15,284 nucleotides of DNA from positions 1 to 15,284 of the forward strand of contig CAZARD010000107.1 of the NCBI GenBank assembly GCA_964487505.1, in the 5' to 3' direction. Each line of letters begins with the position of its first letter. The first letter of the stretch is position 1. This DNA is from JAFDVJ01 sp964487505 (GTDB taxonomy: Bacteria > Acidobacteriota > Blastocatellia > Pyrinomonadales > Pyrinomonadaceae). The position numbers were made by a program, and so were the translations under genes. Below are positions 6,179-13,231 of this stretch, piece after piece. The notes under the pieces were generated by a model, which was not told the DNA's origin, did no database searches, and was given only the letters and a program-made list of their open reading frames with translations.

Positions 6179-7261
6179 CTATCGCTGCCGGGCGCCGGCC
6201 CGAGCGGCGACCCTCTCGTAGATATCATCGAGTCGTTCGATGTATCGATCAAGGCCGAACCGTTCGGCGACCGTCCGCCGCGCTTCGGCCCTGAGTTCTT
6301 CCAATCGGTCGGATCGCTCGAGAATGTCGCCCAGGCGTTCGGCGAGTTGGGCGACGTTGCCGGGTTCTATCAGGAATCCGTTGACGCCGTCGACGATCAC
6401 CGCTCCGGTCGATGCCATTTCAGAGACGATGACGACGCATCGCGCCGCCATCGCTTCGAGCATTGCCATCGGAAGACCCTCGCCGTATCTGGACGGCAAC
6501 ACGAAGATGTCGGCCGCCGCCAGTTCAGCCTTCTTTTCCTCGCCCGCGATCACGCCGCCGAAATGAAAGCGATCGCCGAGTATCTCGGACATCGATTCAA
6601 CGAACCCGATTTCCTTTTCCCCGGCACCGAACGCCCGAAACGTGAAACCCGCTTTTTCGGCCGAGATCCGTCTGACCGCCTCCACGATGTCGTCGAGGCC
6701 TTTCGACTCGTGAAGCCGGCCGAGGAAAAGGACCGATCCTCGCGTCTTCACGGATTCGGATATGTCAGGCAGATCGATGGCGTTTTCGAGTACCGTTACG
6801 TGCAGATCAGGCCAACGTCGCGCGATGATCTCGTGTTCCAATCGGCTCAAAACCACGATCTCGTCCGCCGCCCGGAGCATCCTTTCGGCGAGCGCCTTGA
6901 ACGATCGGCTCTCAAATTCCCGCGCAAGAAATTTCCCGCCGTGGACGTGCAGCACGACCGGAACGCCAGCCGACCGGGCCGCCGCCGCAAGCGCGAGGTC
7001 CCGCACGATCGACAGCGGATTGAGCGCGGTGTTGATATGCGCGATCCGGATGCTATCGCGGGTGAGCGCCTGCCGGAACTTGACCGGAAGCGCCGTTTGC
7101 CGCAGCGCCCAGCCGGCGGATCGCTTCTCGCCGTCGCGCAGTCCTGCCTCAAAGTGACGATAGTCCTGCTTTCCGCGCGCGATGATTTGCCGGACGACGG
7201 TCGAGATGCCGCTGACGTGCAGTTTTTCGTCAAGGCTCGGGGCGGTGATCAGGATCTTCAT
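6179..7261 (-). CDS. GT4-family glycosyltransferase
   Basis: A GT-B-fold retaining glycosyltransferase of the GT4 type, usually acting at the cytoplasmic face in glycan or exopolysaccharide synthesis. The 360-residue product begins MKILITAPS with a Gly-rich loop (VSGIS, 17-20) and has HVHGG at 105-109. The donor-binding signature is FLGRLHESKGLDDI (179-192; R182, K187), and the E-x7-E pair is E261/E269 in EGLPMAMLEA. Length and domain order are normal, and no transmembrane segment is seen. The start at 7261 is chosen because the N-terminal Rossmann strand begins there. The frame extends 318 nt further upstream, but that stretch is not protein-like and overlaps the divergent gene. No other glycan genes flank it, so the acceptor is unknown. 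It does not look like BshA, despite the nearby YpdA-like gene. Confidence 0.9.
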   Translation of the reverse strand: MKILITAPSLDEKLHVSGISTVVRQIIARGKQDYRHFEAGLRDGEKRSAGWALRQTALPVKFRQALTRDSIRIAHINTALNPLSIVRDLALAAAARSAGVPVVLHVHGGKFLAREFESRSFKALAERMLRAADEIVVLSRLEHEIIARRWPDLHVTVLENAIDLPDISESVKTRGSVLFLGRLHESKGLDDIVEAVRRISAEKAGFTFRAFGAGEKEIGFVESMSEILGDRFHFGGVIAGEEKKAELAAADIFVLPSRYGEGLPMAMLEAMAARCVVIVSEMASTGAVIVDGVNGFLIEPGNVAQLAERLGDILERSDRLEELRAEARRTVAERFGLDRYIERLDDIYERVAARAGARQR

Positions 7262-7406
7262 CGGTTCTGCGAATTCCGTCGGCAAGCGAATGAGAATATC
7301 GCAATCCGAAGGACGGTTGCAATCGAGGCCCCGGCGAGAAAAGCGGCAATTGAGCCGTTCGCCTTGAAAAGCTTCGCCGGAACACGGAAAATTGAGATTC
7401 TTGGTT

Positions 7407-7691
7407 ATGGACGATTCAATCATCAACGAGGGCGGTCTCGACATCGATCTGCCGAATGCGCGGCTCGCGTACACGATCATCCAATCGCTGCTCGACAACC
7501 ACGAGGCGATCAGCGATCTGCTCGCCGTGATGGCCCACGCGCTCGACGAGGACGTGGCGAAGGCTCTGACGAACACCACGGAATGGGAAAAGTATCTCGA
7601 AGCGAAACGCGGGCTTGAGAATACGAAGATTCAAATCGAGAGGTTTACGGTTGAGTTGCAGAAGCTTGAAATAGCTTCCCCGGCAGAGTAG
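7407..7691 (+). CDS. Hypothetical small helical/coiled-coil protein
   Basis: I do not recognise this 94-residue acidic protein. It looks all-helical: a helix around 17-30 (ARLAYTIIQSLLDN), a second around 34-55, and a C-terminal amphipathic helix at about 58-89 (EKYLEAKRGLENTKIQIERF) with heptad-like spacing that could form a coiled coil. There is no signal peptide and no cysteine. ATG 7407 is preferred over an in-frame TTG at 7392. It is the first gene of a plus-strand run, 45 bp before the secreted duplicated-domain protein. Codon use matches its neighbours, supporting a real gene. Confidence 0.7.
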   Translation: MDDSIINEGGLDIDLPNARLAYTIIQSLLDNHEAISDLLAVMAHALDEDVAKALTNTTEWEKYLEAKRGLENTKIQIERFTVELQKLEIASPAE

Positions 7692-7736
7692 TCTGGTTCG
7701 GCACGGCACCTGGATGGCGTCGTTGACGGAGGTTGT

Positions 7737-8717
7737 GTGTTGCGTCTTGAACTCGCTCTTATCATTTTGCTCGCTGTTTTTCCGATGGTCGCGCCGGCCC
7801 AGTGGTACGGCCCACTGAACGAATCAACCAAGATCGACGAGTTCGGAAGGTTGCCGGACTGTGAGCTCAAGTCACGTGTCGATGCGCTTTTCATTTCGAT
7901 GGGCAACAACGAGGGCTCCCGGGGTTACGTCATAATCTATCGCGGTGCCACGGCCCCAGCCTCGGAGCGCGACGAATTGGCCTTCGGTACGATGAAGCGC
8001 CGGTTCGAAAGCTTCATCGCATTTCGCAAATACGATCCCGCGATGGTTGAGTTTATCGACGGCGGCTTCCGTGATTATGGCGGTCTCGTTGTTGAGTTCT
8101 TTCTCGTCCCGGCGAACGGCGTACTTCCGGCACCCACCGATACGGTGGAACAACCAGTACTTTCGCTCGACACGACTTTTATCGCAGAAACGGGATGGAT
8201 TTGGTTCGAGGATGCGCGGATCGTGAAGGACGAACCTGAAATTGTCGAGGAGTACGAAGTTACGCCTCCCGATCCGGACACGGTTGATGAATACCCCGCG
8301 GAAACGGAAATTGGTGAGACGGAACCCGCTTACGATGAAGAATCCGGGTACACAGAACAGGAACGAGAGTCTATTGAGCCCGGCACGCCGGAGTATGACG
8401 AGTCTCAGCGTGCCGAATTCTGGGAAAAGCTGCTCAAGGCGAATTCCGACGCGCGCGGCACCATCGTTTTTTATGCCGACGACCAAGAATACGATCTCAG
8501 TATCGCAAAGTCGCTGATTGAAGACTGGTTACGAAGAACAGCAAAGAACTCAGGATTGGACCTGACCCGGGTCGCTGTCGTTTATGGCGGTTATCGGGAG
8601 TCGTTGAAGGCCGAATTCTGGTTTGTCCCCAAACGCGGCGAAGCCGTCATCCCAAAACCGGACGCACGACCGCTTGCCGAACCCGCGAAATCAGTTGCCC
8701 TTGTAGGAAGATCTTAG
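7737..8717 (+). CDS. Secreted protein with two copies of an unrecognised domain and an acidic linker
   Basis: The 326-residue product has a signal peptide (hydrophobic 4-18, probable cleavage after VAPA near 21). Two related domains follow, about 39-133 and 222-308. In each, a hydrophobic strand (GYVIIY at 63-68; GTIVFY at 241-246) leads to an Arg-containing helix, then GGFRD / GGYRE, and finally EFFLVPANG / EFWFVPKRG with a P.P tail. Between them (about 134-221) lies a Glu/Asp/Pro/Tyr-rich, strongly acidic linker. The function is unknown. The layout suggests an extracytoplasmic binding or scaffold protein. GGAGG at 7728-7732 would serve either GTG 7737 (4-nt spacing) or TTG 7740 (7-nt spacing), so the start is uncertain by one codon. 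The YpdA-like gene begins 4 bp after the stop. Codon use looks less biased than in neighbouring genes. Confidence 0.8.
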   Translation: MLRLELALIILLAVFPMVAPAQWYGPLNESTKIDEFGRLPDCELKSRVDALFISMGNNEGSRGYVIIYRGATAPASERDELAFGTMKRRFESFIAFRKYDPAMVEFIDGGFRDYGGLVVEFFLVPANGVLPAPTDTVEQPVLSLDTTFIAETGWIWFEDARIVKDEPEIVEEYEVTPPDPDTVDEYPAETEIGETEPAYDEESGYTEQERESIEPGTPEYDESQRAEFWEKLLKANSDARGTIVFYADDQEYDLSIAKSLIEDWLRRTAKNSGLDLTRVAVVYGGYRESLKAEFWFVPKRGEAVIPKPDARPLAEPAKSVALVGRS

Positions 8718-8721
8718 GATT

Positions 8722-9699
8722 ATGCTCGATCTGTTGATTATTGGCGCCGGACCTGCCGGGATATCAGCCGCCTACGAAGCACAGAAGGCGAATCTCGATT
8801 ATCTCGTCATTGAGAAACACCTGATCGGAAGCACGATCTACAAGTACCCGATCGGGCTGACCGTTTTCTCGACCGTAAATGAGCTTGAACTCGTCGAGGG
8901 CACGCTTCACCCGGCGCGGGAAAAGCCGACACGCGAGGAACTTCTCTCCTATTACACCAGATTCGTGCTTGAACACGGCCTGAACGTCCGCACCGAGGAA
9001 GAGGTGCTCAAAGTCGAAAAGGCGGCCGAAAGGCATTTCGTCACTACGACCTCGAAGGGAACCTACGAATCCCGCGCCGTGCTTTTTGCGATCGGCGCGA
9101 TGGATCACGTCCGGCGCCTGAATGTTCCGGGCGAGGACCTGCCGAAAGTGCATCATCTCTTCCGTGAGACCTACCCTTACGTGCGCAAGCACGCGATGGT
9201 CATTGGCGGCGGGAATTCGGCGGGCGAAGCGGCATTGTTCCTCGCGCAGGAAGGCGCGCACGCGATACTCGCGATCTTCCGTGCCGATTGGGAGAGCACG
9301 GACCCGAAACAGGGGTGCATCAAGTATTGGGTGAAACAGCCGCTTGAAGACGAGCTTTCAAAGGAATGCCTGAACGTCTATTTCCTGAAACGCGTCGTTG
9401 AGATCCGCGAGAATGACATTGTGCTCGAAAGCGAGGACGGGCAGATCGAATCGTTCCCGAACGACGTCGTTTTTGTGCTCATTGGAGCCGATGCCGAACT
9501 CGGGTTGCTGAAACAACTCGGCGTGGCGACGCGTCCCGGAAAATACGGCGAGGTCCCGGTCTACGATGAAGAGACGTTCGAGACGAACGTGGCGGGAGTC
9601 TATGTCGTCGGCCACTTTACCGAGGCCCGGCATATCGCGGGCGCGATCCAGACCCCGCGGACGATGATCCCGAAGTTGGCGGCTTCGCTCAAGAACTGA
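8722..9699 (+). CDS. YpdA-like FAD/NAD(P)-dependent reductase
   Basis: A two-dinucleotide-binding-domain flavoprotein related to thioredoxin reductase. YpdA of Firmicutes reduces bacillithiol disulfide. The 325-residue product has the FAD motif GAGPAG at 8-13, the NAD(P) motif GGGNSAGE at 162-169, AIGAMD (123-128) before the second domain, and a C-terminal FAD-contact region around VYVVGHFTEARHIAGAI. It lacks the CxxC pair of thioredoxin reductases, which is YpdA-like, and its length fits. However, the YpdA cysteine in GGGPCG is Ala here (A12), so bacillithiol activity is uncertain. It begins 4 bp after the duplicated-domain gene and is probably co-transcribed with it. A ferredoxin-NADP reductase-like role is an alternative. 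Confidence 0.85.
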   Translation: MLDLLIIGAGPAGISAAYEAQKANLDYLVIEKHLIGSTIYKYPIGLTVFSTVNELELVEGTLHPAREKPTREELLSYYTRFVLEHGLNVRTEEEVLKVEKAAERHFVTTTSKGTYESRAVLFAIGAMDHVRRLNVPGEDLPKVHHLFRETYPYVRKHAMVIGGGNSAGEAALFLAQEGAHAILAIFRADWESTDPKQGCIKYWVKQPLEDELSKECLNVYFLKRVVEIRENDIVLESEDGQIESFPNDVVFVLIGADAELGLLKQLGVATRPGKYGEVPVYDEETFETNVAGVYVVGHFTEARHIAGAIQTPRTMIPKLAASLKN

Positions 9700-10002
9700 C
9701 ATTCTCAGGTTGTGACATTGATCTCTATCCAGCGACTCCGTTGGTTTTTCGGTGGGGATCCGTTCGGCGCGATCGTCGTACGTTGGGACGACCCGGCAAT
9801 TCCGCCGCCTGACAAGGATAGGGCACGATAACTGATGACACGCCCGTTGGTTCGCTTGCGCGGCGCGTACAGACGGTTTGCGGCGCAGTCCTCGATTGCC
9901 TCCGGGCGCTAGCGTCGGGCCGGAAATCCGTCGGTCGACCGGAACCGAGGCGGGCCGTTTGAATCCTCGAAGGCGGACGCGATAACATCAGGGTTTCCCT
10001 TT
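9700..10002. other. Intergenic region upstream of recQ
   Basis: These 303 bp are GC-rich. A short plus-strand frame (GTG 9712 to TAA 9831, 39 codons, including RWFFGGDPFG) follows the YpdA-like gene by 12 bp. It has no clear ribosome-binding site and I do not recognise it. A perfect 10-bp palindrome CGGTCGACCG lies at 9932-9941. No intrinsic terminator for the upstream operon is visible. The minus-strand frame across the region is Arg/Pro/Ser-rich and not protein-like. Confidence 0.5.
9959..9986 (+). promoter_or_regulatory. Weak candidate promoter for recQ
   Basis: TTGAAT (9959-9964) and GATAAC (9981-9986) are separated by 16 bp. Each matches 4 of 6 consensus positions. It would place the start of transcription about 10 nt before the recQ ATG, leaving almost no leader, and no Shine-Dalgarno is visible there. 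Confidence 0.25.
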
Positions 10003-11850
10003 ATGAGTATCGAAAAAGCCTCCGAGATCCTGAGATCCAAGTTCGGTTACGACGAATTCCGGCTTGACCAGCAGGCCGTGATCGAGACCGTTCTCGCGGG
10101 CGAGGATTGCGTGGTGCTGATGCCGACCGGCGGTGGAAAATCGCTCTGCTACCAGATCCCGGCGCTGATCCTTGACGGCTTGACGCTCGTCGTCTCGCCG
10201 CTCATCGCGCTGATGAAGGACCAGGTGGATTCGTTGCGTTCGAACGGGATCGAGGCGGAGTTCTTGAACTCGACGCTCACCGGACGCGAACAGACGGAGG
10301 TTTTCAGGAAGGTCCGTGCCGGGATCACGAAGATTCTGTACGTCGCCCCGGAGAGGCTTCTTCAATCGGGCGATCTCTTTCTCGAATTCCTGCGGCAGAT
10401 AGAGCCGGCGCTTTTCGCGATCGACGAGGCGCACTGCATCTCAAGCTGGGGACACGATTTCCGTCCCGATTACATACAACTCGGCAAACTCAAGTCGAAT
10501 TTTCCGGATGTCCCGGTCATCGCGCTGACCGCGACCGCCGACAAACTGGTCCGGCAAGATATCTCCGAACGGCTCAATATCCCGCGGGCGAAGCTCTTCG
10601 TTTCGAGTTTCAACCGGCCCAACATCTTCTATCGAGTCGAGCCGAAGCGCGATCGGTTCGATCAGTTGCTTGAGTTTCTCGAGCCGCGTCGAGCCGAAAG
10701 CGGGATCGTGTATTGTTTGAGCCGGGCAGCGGTCGATTCGCTCGCCGAGGACCTTCGCGACGAGGGTTTTTCCGCCGTTCCATATCACGCGGGGCTCGAC
10801 AAGGAAACGCGCGAACGGCATCAGGAGCTGTTCGTCAACGACGAGGTGAAGATCGTCGTCGCGACGATCGCGTTCGGGATGGGCATCGACAAATCGAACG
10901 TCCGCTTCGTCGTCCATTGCGACCTTCCGAAGAACATCGAAAGCTATTATCAGGAAACGGGACGCGCCGGGCGGGACGGACTGCCGAGCGATGCATTGCT
11001 TTTCTTCAGTTGGGCGGACGTCTCCAAACTCAGATCGTTCGCGGAGGTCGAAGGCAATCTGCAGCAGACCGAGATAATGCTTCGAAAGCTGAAGCGAATG
11101 GGCGAATACGGCGATCTGAGGACGTGCCGGCGACGCTTTCTGCTGGCGTATTTTGATGAGATCCTCGCCGAGAACTGCGGCCATTGCGACAATTGTCTGA
11201 AGAAGTTCGATCGTTTCGACGGGACGATCATCGCGCAGAAGGCCCTCAGCGCGGTCGCGCGGACCGGCGAGCGTATGGGCGCGAACTACATCGTCGATTT
11301 CCTGCGCGGCTCGAAATCGCAGAAGATCTGGGACTCGCACAAGAATCTGAAGACCTACGGTGTCGGCGCCGATCTGAGCCGCGATGAATGGTTCGATTAC
11401 ATCGGCGAGCTTGTCATCCAGGGATATCTCAGAAAGACCGAGGACCAGTTCCCGGTGCTGAAACTGACGGAACTGAGCCGCGGCGTGCTGCGCGGCGAAA
11501 CGAGCGTCGAACTGATCAAATCGACGAAGCTCGAATCGTTCGACGAGGAGATCGTCAAGCCCGACTACGACAAGGGGCTATTTGAAGAACTGCGGTCGCT
11601 TCGCGCGTCATTCGCCCGTGAGCGTGGCGTTCCGCCGTACATCGTGTTCTCCGACGCGACGCTCGTCGAAATGGCTACGTTCCGGCCGTTCGAGATCAGC
11701 GAACTGCGTTTGATATCGGGCGTCGGCGATATGAAACTCGATCTGTACGGCATCGATTTCATCGACGCGATCCGGGAATACTGCGATCTTCACGGCCTCG
11801 AAACGCGGATCGGGCTCAAGCGCCCGAGGCGCGGCCGGTCGCGAAAATGA
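10003..11850 (+). CDS. recQ: RecQ-type ATP-dependent DNA helicase
   Basis: RecQ is a 3'-5' superfamily 2 helicase in recombination and stalled-fork repair. The 615-residue product has every core element: the Q-motif region FGYDEFRLDQQ (14-24), Walker A TGGGKS (42-47), DEAH (141-144), the aromatic-rich loop SSWGHDFRPDY (147-157), motif III ALTATA (174-179), and QETGRAGRDG (317-326) with the arginine finger. The zinc-binding subdomain has C375, C392, C395 and C398 (CGHCDNC). It is followed by a winged-helix RQC region (about 405-510) and a single HRDC domain (about 524-600), then a basic tail. Length and order match E. coli RecQ. ATG 10003 places the helicase N-terminus normally. It appears monocistronic, ending in a strong terminator. 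Confidence 0.97.
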   Translation: MSIEKASEILRSKFGYDEFRLDQQAVIETVLAGEDCVVLMPTGGGKSLCYQIPALILDGLTLVVSPLIALMKDQVDSLRSNGIEAEFLNSTLTGREQTEVFRKVRAGITKILYVAPERLLQSGDLFLEFLRQIEPALFAIDEAHCISSWGHDFRPDYIQLGKLKSNFPDVPVIALTATADKLVRQDISERLNIPRAKLFVSSFNRPNIFYRVEPKRDRFDQLLEFLEPRRAESGIVYCLSRAAVDSLAEDLRDEGFSAVPYHAGLDKETRERHQELFVNDEVKIVVATIAFGMGIDKSNVRFVVHCDLPKNIESYYQETGRAGRDGLPSDALLFFSWADVSKLRSFAEVEGNLQQTEIMLRKLKRMGEYGDLRTCRRRFLLAYFDEILAENCGHCDNCLKKFDRFDGTIIAQKALSAVARTGERMGANYIVDFLRGSKSQKIWDSHKNLKTYGVGADLSRDEWFDYIGELVIQGYLRKTEDQFPVLKLTELSRGVLRGETSVELIKSTKLESFDEEIVKPDYDKGLFEELRSLRASFARERGVPPYIVFSDATLVEMATFRPFEISELRLISGVGDMKLDLYGIDFIDAIREYCDLHGLETRIGLKRPRRGRSRK

Positions 11851-11881
11851 AAAGGTCCCGCGAGCGATTCGCGGGACCTTT
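11851..11881. terminator. Bidirectional terminator between recQ and the LolA-like gene
   Basis: Perfect 13-bp stem: 11851-11863 (AAAGGTCCCGCGA) pairs with 11869-11881 around a 5-nt loop. The stem ends in AAA/TTT on its two flanks. It begins immediately after the recQ stop and lies 20 bp beyond the end of the convergent minus-strand gene, so it can serve both. Confidence 0.88.
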
Positions 11882-11901
11882 CCTCATTGAAGATTCAAAT
11901 C

Positions 11902-13026
11902 TTACTGCTGATCTTTCTTCTTCATCTTCACGACGACCGTCGCCGGGCCGTTCTTGAATTTTTCGCCGATGTTCGCGGGATTCACTTCGTAGCTCGAGAT
12001 CTCGGTCGACTCGTCGGCCGCGCCGGCGATGGTCTGAGTCCATTTGAACGGCAGCTGAAGGCCGCCGACCGGGCGGTAGTCGGAGTATTTGATTTGGATC
12101 TCGGCCATCTCCGGTTCGGCCATCCGGCGTTCAAAGACCTTCATTTCTTCCTTGTTGGGAACTCCGTCGGCCGCTTTCCGGAAGACCATGATCATCGGCT
12201 TGTGGCCCTGGAACGAGAGCATCCGCGGGAGACTTGTCGCCCGGTCGATGAAGAGCTTGAGCTTGCCTTCGCCGACCGTCGCGTCGATAACGTCGCACGA
12301 TGCGCCGTCGACGTTTCCCTCCCCTGCGTATGTGTAACTGACGTCAAGACCCTGCGGAGCGGTCAAAAGCAGCGCGAGCGTGGTTTTGAACAGCTCGAGC
12401 GGGTGCTCTGCAACGCGACCGACTTTGTTCTCGGAGATCACTACCTTTCTGTCGTTCTCGTTGACGCCGTCAACGGGTTTGTCGGCTTTGACGATGACTA
12501 GTGTCTTGCCGTCTTCGGTTCTGACCGTGCTTTTCTCAACGTCTCCCGTTCTGAGGATCATCGGTTTCACGTCCTCGGTGACGATCTCTTCGGTTCCATC
12601 CTTCTTTTTGATCACGACGCGCTTGACGGCGTTTCCATCCTCGTTTGTCCATTGAACGTTCTGGCCGTCCCCCTTTCCGGTGACGATCACATCAACGTTT
12701 CGCTCGACGATCCTGTCAGCGCCGTCGGGCGAACCGAATCGGAGCGACTTGCTCATCTTGCCCGGCAACTCGAAATTGATCTCGACCTCGCCCTGTTCCG
12801 TGCGTTCGGCACCGTCGAACGAGAACTGCTTTGTCGTTTTGCCGATGATCGTCATGCTGCGGACGTTGTTGATCTCCGCGTCCCCGCCGATCGCCATACG
12901 GGCGCGCTGCAGGATCGCCAGCGCCTTGTCGTCCGAGCGGAACTTCGCGCCGACGTGTTCGACGAGACCGCCTATGCCGATGAATAGCAGCGTTGCAACC
13001 AAAACCAAACCGGTAAATCTTCTCAT
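11902..13026 (-). CDS. Exported protein, LolA/RseB-like fold suspected
   Basis: The 374-residue product has a clear signal peptide (MRRF, hydrophobic 6-20, cleavage near HVGA at 27). The mature N-terminus (ALAILQRARMAIGGDAEINN) and following strands resemble the start of LolA/RseB-like outer-membrane lipoprotein-binding folds. The end, KYSDYRPVGGLQLPFKWTQ (303-321), is a phrase I associate with that kind of beta-sheet protein. A charged, strand-rich insert covers about 110-200. The C-terminus is basic (KMKKKDQQ). No lipobox Cys is seen, so it is probably soluble periplasmic or membrane-tethered. The function is not established. It starts with a good ribosome-binding site (AGGAG, 7 nt before the ATG at 13026). 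The frame extends upstream to 13260, but that would bury the signal peptide. It is divergent from a sensor kinase gene, suggesting a regulatory link. Confidence 0.75.
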   Translation of the reverse strand: MRRFTGLVLVATLLFIGIGGLVEHVGAKFRSDDKALAILQRARMAIGGDAEINNVRSMTIIGKTTKQFSFDGAERTEQGEVEINFELPGKMSKSLRFGSPDGADRIVERNVDVIVTGKGDGQNVQWTNEDGNAVKRVVIKKKDGTEEIVTEDVKPMILRTGDVEKSTVRTEDGKTLVIVKADKPVDGVNENDRKVVISENKVGRVAEHPLELFKTTLALLLTAPQGLDVSYTYAGEGNVDGASCDVIDATVGEGKLKLFIDRATSLPRMLSFQGHKPMIMVFRKAADGVPNKEEMKVFERRMAEPEMAEIQIKYSDYRPVGGLQLPFKWTQTIAGAADESTEISSYEVNPANIGEKFKNGPATVVVKMKKKDQQ

Positions 13027-13051
13027 TGTCTTTCTCCTTTTTCTGTCGTTG

Positions 13052-13080
13052 ATTATTGCATTTAGTCGTGACGGTTCCAA
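13052..13080 (-). promoter_or_regulatory. Candidate promoter for the LolA-like gene
   Basis: On the minus strand a -35 TTGGAA (13075-13080) is separated by 17 bp from an extended -10 TGCAATAAT (13052-13060). The predicted start near 13045 leaves a leader of about 19 nt that contains the AGGAG ribosome-binding site. Confidence 0.55.
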
Positions 13081-13131
13081 CCTTGGTCCGTGCCGACAGT
13101 TTGCATTCTGACAGACAAGATCGAGCCGTTG

Positions 13132-13179
13132 GTTAAGATGGCGCAAAGAAATTGTTAAGAATGTAAAATGATCTGTAAA
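13132..13179. promoter_or_regulatory. Repeated half-sites upstream of the kinase promoter (candidate operator)
   Basis: GTTAAGA occurs at 13132-13138 and again at 13154-13160, a 22-bp period (two helical turns). TGTAAA occurs at 13162-13167 and 13174-13179, a 12-bp period. The last copy ends 4 bp before the candidate -35 of the histidine kinase gene. Such direct repeats are typical of OmpR/PhoB-type response-regulator sites. The regulator is not in the window, so the link is inference. Confidence 0.4.
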
Positions 13180-13183
13180 GTCA

Positions 13184-13213
13184 TTGATTGTTACCTGCCG
13201 GGCGTTCGATAAT
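13184..13213 (+). promoter_or_regulatory. Candidate promoter for the sensor histidine kinase gene
   Basis: A -35 TTGATT (13184-13189) and a -10 GATAAT (13208-13213) are 18 bp apart. The predicted start near 13220 gives a leader of only about 12 nt. No Shine-Dalgarno precedes ATG 13232. Confidence 0.45.
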
Positions 13214-13231
13214 GCGGTTCGGCGACCTTTT

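Noticed and set aside
6179..7261. BshA of bacillithiol synthesis, suggested by the nearby YpdA-like gene
   Set aside because: The N-terminus lacks the BshA-type start and the genes are on opposite strands in different transcripts. Only generic GT4 motifs are visible.
6101..7618. 505-codon plus-strand frame opposite the glycosyltransferase
   Set aside because: The composition is that of a shadow. The minus-strand frame has intact GT4 signatures.
9725..9988. 87-codon minus-strand frame before recQ
   Set aside because: Arg/Pro/Ser-rich with no start signal. It looks like chance open frame in GC-rich DNA.
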